From the NCBI GenBank assembly GCA_007118235.1, contig SKRY01000333.1, positions 1-9,011 of the forward strand: a stretch of DNA of 9,011 nucleotides, given 5' to 3'. Within the stretch, counting starts at the first letter, position 1, and every line of letters begins with the position of its first letter. Shown here one piece after another: positions 6,427 to 9,011 of this stretch. The notes beneath the pieces are model-generated. The model saw nothing but the letters and a program-made list of their open reading frames with translations, was not told where the DNA came from and ran no database searches. The stretch is from Candidatus Hydrogenedentota bacterium (lineage in GTDB: Bacteria > Hydrogenedentota > Hydrogenedentia > Hydrogenedentales > SLHB01). A program made the translations under genes and the position numbers.

Positions 6427-6987
6427 CTAGGTAACCCGCTCGATGTAGTCGCCCGTACGCGTGTCGACCTTGATCACATCCCCTTCGTTCAAGAACAACG
6501 GCACCTGGATGATGGCCCCTGTTTCCACCGTGGCCGCCTTGGTGCCGCCCGTTGCGCGGTCTCCCTGGACCCCAGGCGCGCACTCCGTGACCCGAAGGTC
6601 AACCTGCAACGGGATATTCAACATCAAAACCTTGCCCTGGTAGAAGACGAGGCCGACCGGGCAATTCTCCTTGAGATAGATGGACTTATCTCCCACCACA
6701 TCACTGCCGACAGCGGTCTGTTCGTAGGTGTCGCGATGCATGAAATGATAGACATCGTCATCGCTGTAAATGAACTGGTAGGGTTCTTCTTCCAGGCGGG
6801 CTTCTTCCATGCGCTCGCCGGCGCGGAAGTTCTTTTCGATGACGCGGCCCGTGAGCGCGTTGCGCAATCGCGTGCGGACAAAGGCCCCGCCTTTGCCTGG
6901 CTTCACATGCTGAAACTCGACGATCTCCATGAGAGCGCCGTCCTGCACAATAATCTTGCCGTTCTTAAAATCGGCTGTTGAAATCAT
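6427..6987 (-). CDS. efp: Translation elongation factor P
   Basis: The 186-residue protein has the three-domain size of EF-P, which binds between the ribosomal P and E sites and restarts ribosomes stalled at consecutive prolines. Domain I (about 1-62) carries the exposed loop HVKPGKGGAF, which places the tip lysine at residue 32. That is the position modified in Bacillus (5-aminopentanol) and Escherichia coli (beta-lysine at Lys34); arginine-type EF-P is excluded. Domain II (about 65-126) and domain III follow, with TKAATVETGAIIQVPLF (about 149-165) as the C-terminal family signature. No modification enzyme (EpmA, EpmB, YmfI or EarP) is visible in this window. The ATG overlaps the stop of the Xaa-Pro peptidase as ATGA. 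The ribosome site is weak (GGAAAT, 9 bases), so coupling may matter. Confidence 0.98.
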   Translation of the reverse strand: MISTADFKNGKIIVQDGALMEIVEFQHVKPGKGGAFVRTRLRNALTGRVIEKNFRAGERMEEARLEEEPYQFIYSDDDVYHFMHRDTYEQTAVGSDVVGDKSIYLKENCPVGLVFYQGKVLMLNIPLQVDLRVTECAPGVQGDRATGGTKAATVETGAIIQVPLFLNEGDVIKVDTRTGDYIERVT

Positions 6988-8057
6988 GGCGCGAGTATTT
7001 CCAACTCCTTCTGGGTGCGGGTAAGCACCTCACATCCGTCTTGGGTTACAACAATGAGGTCTTCGATGCGGACCCCCCCCTGGCCTGGAAGGTAGACGCC
7101 AGGCTCGATCGTGATGACCATCCCGGCTTCCAGGACACCGGTGGCTTCCGGGTTGAGCCGTGGCGCCTCGTGAATTTCGATCCCCACCCCGTGTCCCAAA
7201 CCGTGACCGAAATGGGAGCCGTGCCCCGCGTTGGATATGACATCGCGGGCGGCCGCATCGACTTCCTGGCAAGAAACGCCTGGCCGCACGGCTTCCAGCG
7301 CTTGCCGCTGAGCGGCCAGGGTGAGTTCGTGGATCTCTTGGAACCAGCCGCCGGGAATCCTACCGAAAGCATACGTGCGAGTCAAGTCGGAGCAATATCC
7401 CTCCCGCCGGCATCCGAAATCCAATAGGACGACATCCCCTTCTTGCAAAGCCCGATCGCCGGGTTGACCGTGGGGCAAGGAACTCCGCGCTCCGAACAGC
7501 GCCATGGTGTCGAACGACGGCCCCGATGCTCCCCGCATCTTGAATTCATACTCAAAACGGGCCGCAAGTTCCCTCTCGGTGATGCCGGGCCGCAATTCGG
7601 GCAGCAGATCAACCAGGACGCTCTCCGCTAGTTCGGAAGCGGCGCGCACGAGCGCGATCTCGCTTTCATCCTTGCGGCGCCGCAACGAGGACACCAGTTC
7701 CGGGGTCTCTGTGAAGACGCTTCCAGCGTTGGCTTGCAAAGCGCGGAACTCATCCACCGTCATATACTGGGGCTCGAAGCCCACGGCGGAAAGGCGGCGT
7801 TCGGAGACCGCCTCGGCCAGGCGCTCGCTCAGCTTACCCTTCACCTCCGTGATGGCATAGCCGCGAACCTGTTCCTGGGCTTGTTCCGTATACCGAAAGT
7901 CACAGAGGAACAAGGCTTCATCAGGCGTGATTAGAATGGCCGACGTGGTGCCGGAAAAACCGGCCAGATACTGGTTCGTGGCCGGCGTAAGACTGATGAA
8001 GGCGCCGCAGCCTTCGTTTGCGAGATTTTCCCGGAGTGCGGTGATGCGATGTGTCAT
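6984..8057 (-). CDS. Xaa-Pro peptidase, M24 family (YqhT/PapA-like)
   Basis: The 357-residue protein is a metallopeptidase that removes residues next to proline, either as a dipeptidase (prolidase) or an aminopeptidase P-like enzyme. The creatinase-type N-domain (1 to about 125) begins MTHRITALRENLANEGCGAF and includes NQYLAGFSG. The pita-bread M24 domain follows. The five metal ligands are visible: Asp213 (LLDFG), Asp224 (CSDLTRT), His289 (GHGLGHGVG), Glu318 (TIEPG) and Glu332 (RIEDL). His296 in EIHEAP is also typical. The start at 8057 is preferred to the ATG at 8069 because it overlaps the aroQ stop as ATGA and has GGGGAG 4 bases upstream. The same gene lies between aroQ and efp in Bacillus (yqhT). 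The substrate cannot be settled from sequence alone. A functional link to EF-P through proline is attractive but unproven. Confidence 0.93.
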   Translation of the reverse strand: MTHRITALRENLANEGCGAFISLTPATNQYLAGFSGTTSAILITPDEALFLCDFRYTEQAQEQVRGYAITEVKGKLSERLAEAVSERRLSAVGFEPQYMTVDEFRALQANAGSVFTETPELVSSLRRRKDESEIALVRAASELAESVLVDLLPELRPGITERELAARFEYEFKMRGASGPSFDTMALFGARSSLPHGQPGDRALQEGDVVLLDFGCRREGYCSDLTRTYAFGRIPGGWFQEIHELTLAAQRQALEAVRPGVSCQEVDAAARDVISNAGHGSHFGHGLGHGVGIEIHEAPRLNPEATGVLEAGMVITIEPGVYLPGQGGVRIEDLIVVTQDGCEVLTRTQKELEILAP

Positions 8058-8488
8058 GAGACTCCCCATTGGCTTGCCGCCCGCAGCGCCAGCCGGTAGC
8101 TCTCCACCCCGAACCCGGCGATGGTTCCTTGGGCCACCGGGGCGATGTAGGAATGTTGCCGGAAGGGCTCGCGGGCGTGAACATTGGATAGATGGACTTC
8201 AATGGCGGGTATGCCTACCCCGGCTATGGCGTCGCGCAGCGCCACGCTGGTGTGCGTGTAGGCGGCGGGATTGATGATGATGGCCTCCGCCCAGCCGCGC
8301 GCGTCGTGAATGGCGGACACAAGGTCTCCCTCGCTATTGGACTGGTAGCTTCGCAGACTCACGCCCAGTTCAAGCGCGTCCTGTTCGAGGGCGTCGTTTA
8401 TGCTCTCCAGGGTCGCGGCGCCGTAAATGCCGGGCTCCCGTTTGCCCAGGAGGTTCAAGTTGGGACCGTGAATGACAAGAATGTTCAA
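8054..8488 (-). CDS. aroQ: Type II 3-dehydroquinate dehydratase, AroQ (TTG start)
   Basis: The 144-residue protein matches the family size. It dehydrates 3-dehydroquinate to 3-dehydroshikimate in the shikimate pathway, usually as a dodecamer. Motifs are GPNLNLLGKREPGIYG (8-23), which gives Arg17 and the catalytic Tyr22; SNSEGDLVSAIH (50-61); NPAAYTHTSVALRDA (73-87), which gives Asn73 and His79; and EVHLSNVHAREPFR (97-110), which gives His99 and Arg106. The commonest form of the third motif is NPGAYTHTS; here the Gly is Ala. The start codon is TTG, with AGGAG 7 bases upstream, and no in-frame ATG is available because an upstream ATG is followed directly by TAG. The TAG of the preceding gene lies within the ribosome site, so initiation probably follows its termination. 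The gene overlaps the next one by four bases. Confidence 0.97.
   Translation of the reverse strand: MNILVIHGPNLNLLGKREPGIYGAATLESINDALEQDALELGVSLRSYQSNSEGDLVSAIHDARGWAEAIIINPAAYTHTSVALRDAIAGVGIPAIEVHLSNVHAREPFRQHSYIAPVAQGTIAGFGVESYRLALRAASQWGVS
8062..8067 (-). promoter_or_regulatory. Ribosome binding site deciding the peptidase start
   Basis: The minus strand reads GGGGAG, 4 bases before the ATG at 8057-8055, inside the end of aroQ. It favours that start over the ATG at 8069, which has no comparable site. Confidence 0.65.
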
Positions 8489-8495
8489 GGGACCT

Positions 8496-8500
8496 CTCCT
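8496..8500 (-). promoter_or_regulatory. Ribosome binding site for the TTG start of aroQ
   Basis: The minus strand reads AGGAG with a 7-base spacer to TTG at 8488-8486. Its first two bases are the last two of the TAG stop codon of the upstream gene (8501-8499), so termination and initiation share the same site. Confidence 0.85.
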
Positions 8501-9011
8501 ACATGGCCGTTCCGGTTCGATGTTGGGCCAGGTAATCGGCCCGCTCGCGCGCGTCCGAGGCTTGCGCCATCAGGGCGCGTCCCTGGGTTTCCTCGCCGTG
8601 TTCCAGGTAAGCCCGGCCAAACTCCTCCAGGGCGTTGGCGTAGAACCGCCAGATCTCCGGCGAAATGGGATAGAGTTCGGTTGCTTTGCGATATTGTTCG
8701 AGTCCGCGCTCGTAATACCGCATGGCGCCGGCGCCCGGTTCCAGGTTGCCCCGTTGCCACAGGGCCTGCGCGTAGTAGCGCCTGTACATCGCCTGGCGGG
8801 GGCTTCGCTCCATGGCTCGCTCGGCCCATTTTAGCGAATCGAGGATGGCGTTTCGCCGTTCCTCCTCCGTGTTCGCCAGGTTTCGCAGATTCTCGTGGAA
8901 GAAGTGCAGCATGAGCGCCCGTTCGGGGTCGTGGCTGTAGACGGCGTCGGCCCTCTCAAGGCGGTTGATGTACTCTAGTACGGCCTGCCGGGTCATCTGG
9001 CGGGCCTCGGC
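8499..9011 (-). CDS. TPR-like helical protein, C-terminal part (cut by window edge)
   Basis: The frame is open to the right edge (residues AEARQ precede the first Met), so this is probably the end of a longer protein. A shorter protein of 165 residues from the ATG at 8996, with GAGG 8 bases before it, is also possible. The visible sequence is helical, with aromatic and alanine spacing like tetratricopeptide repeats. One unit covers roughly AMYRRYYAQALWQRG to YRKATELYP with an inserted GNLEPGAGAM, and the next runs from ISPEIWRFYANALEEFGRAY onward. No catalytic motif is seen. Long proteins with such a tail include O-antigen ligase or polymerase-like membrane proteins, and other TPR scaffolds are equally possible. 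I do not assign a function. It ends 10 bases before aroQ and is probably co-transcribed with it. Confidence 0.7.
   Translation of the reverse strand, partial: AEARQMTRQAVLEYINRLERADAVYSHDPERALMLHFFHENLRNLANTEEERRNAILDSLKWAERAMERSPRQAMYRRYYAQALWQRGNLEPGAGAMRYYERGLEQYRKATELYPISPEIWRFYANALEEFGRAYLEHGEETQGRALMAQASDARERADYLAQHRTGTAM

Noticed and set aside
6106..6981. 291-residue plus-strand open frame opposite accB and efp
   Set aside because: It spans two certain genes on the other strand, and efp and accB are conserved over their full lengths.
8192..8914. 240-residue plus-strand open frame opposite aroQ and the TPR-like gene
   Set aside because: It crosses the junction of two minus-strand genes and has no family features; Arg/Pro-rich shadow frame.

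Overview
This is a G+C-rich bacterial window in which all twelve protein genes lie on the minus strand, so transcription runs from the right edge to the left edge. Spacing is tight: five gene junctions overlap, abut or are separated by 30 bases or less, and the largest gap (2193-2418) is 226 bases. I see no tRNA, rRNA, CRISPR array, insertion sequence or phage gene.

Region 1 (9011 down to 2419, in transcription order) holds the C-terminal part of a TPR-like protein, aroQ (type II 3-dehydroquinase), an M24-family Xaa-Pro peptidase, efp (elongation factor P), accB (biotin carrier protein), accC (biotin carboxylase), a small Asp23/Gls24 (YqhY-type) protein, a two-helix membrane protein of the AmaP type with a long acidic tail, and hisF. 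The order aroQ - Xaa-Pro peptidase - efp - accB - accC - yqhY is the well-known arrangement of Bacillus and other Firmicutes. Here the sporulation genes that sit between efp and accB in Bacillus are absent.

Region 2 (2193-2418) is an intergenic segment with several small inverted repeats and a REP-like string. It separates hisF from the next group.

Region 3 (2192 down to 1) holds hisI, trpE and the start of trpG, which is cut by the window edge. TrpE and TrpG overlap by an ATGA and should form anthranilate synthase.

In function, AroQ feeds the shikimate pathway whose end product, chorismate, is used by TrpE/TrpG. HisI and HisF are two histidine-pathway enzymes. AccB and AccC form the biotin half of acetyl-CoA carboxylase, which makes malonyl-CoA for fatty acids, and the Asp23-type protein and its membrane partner are probably linked to that enzyme or to the envelope. 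EF-P rescues ribosomes at polyproline.

Taxonomy cannot be fixed from this sequence. The gene order is Firmicutes-like, but the G+C content, the mixture of his and trp genes and the lack of spoIIIA genes would also fit a deep uncultured lineage such as Hydrogenedentota, Sumerlaeota or Armatimonadota (low-confidence guess). Overall this is mostly a housekeeping region. The least explained parts are the AmaP-type protein with its acidic, histidine-containing tail and the hisF-hisI intergenic segment.
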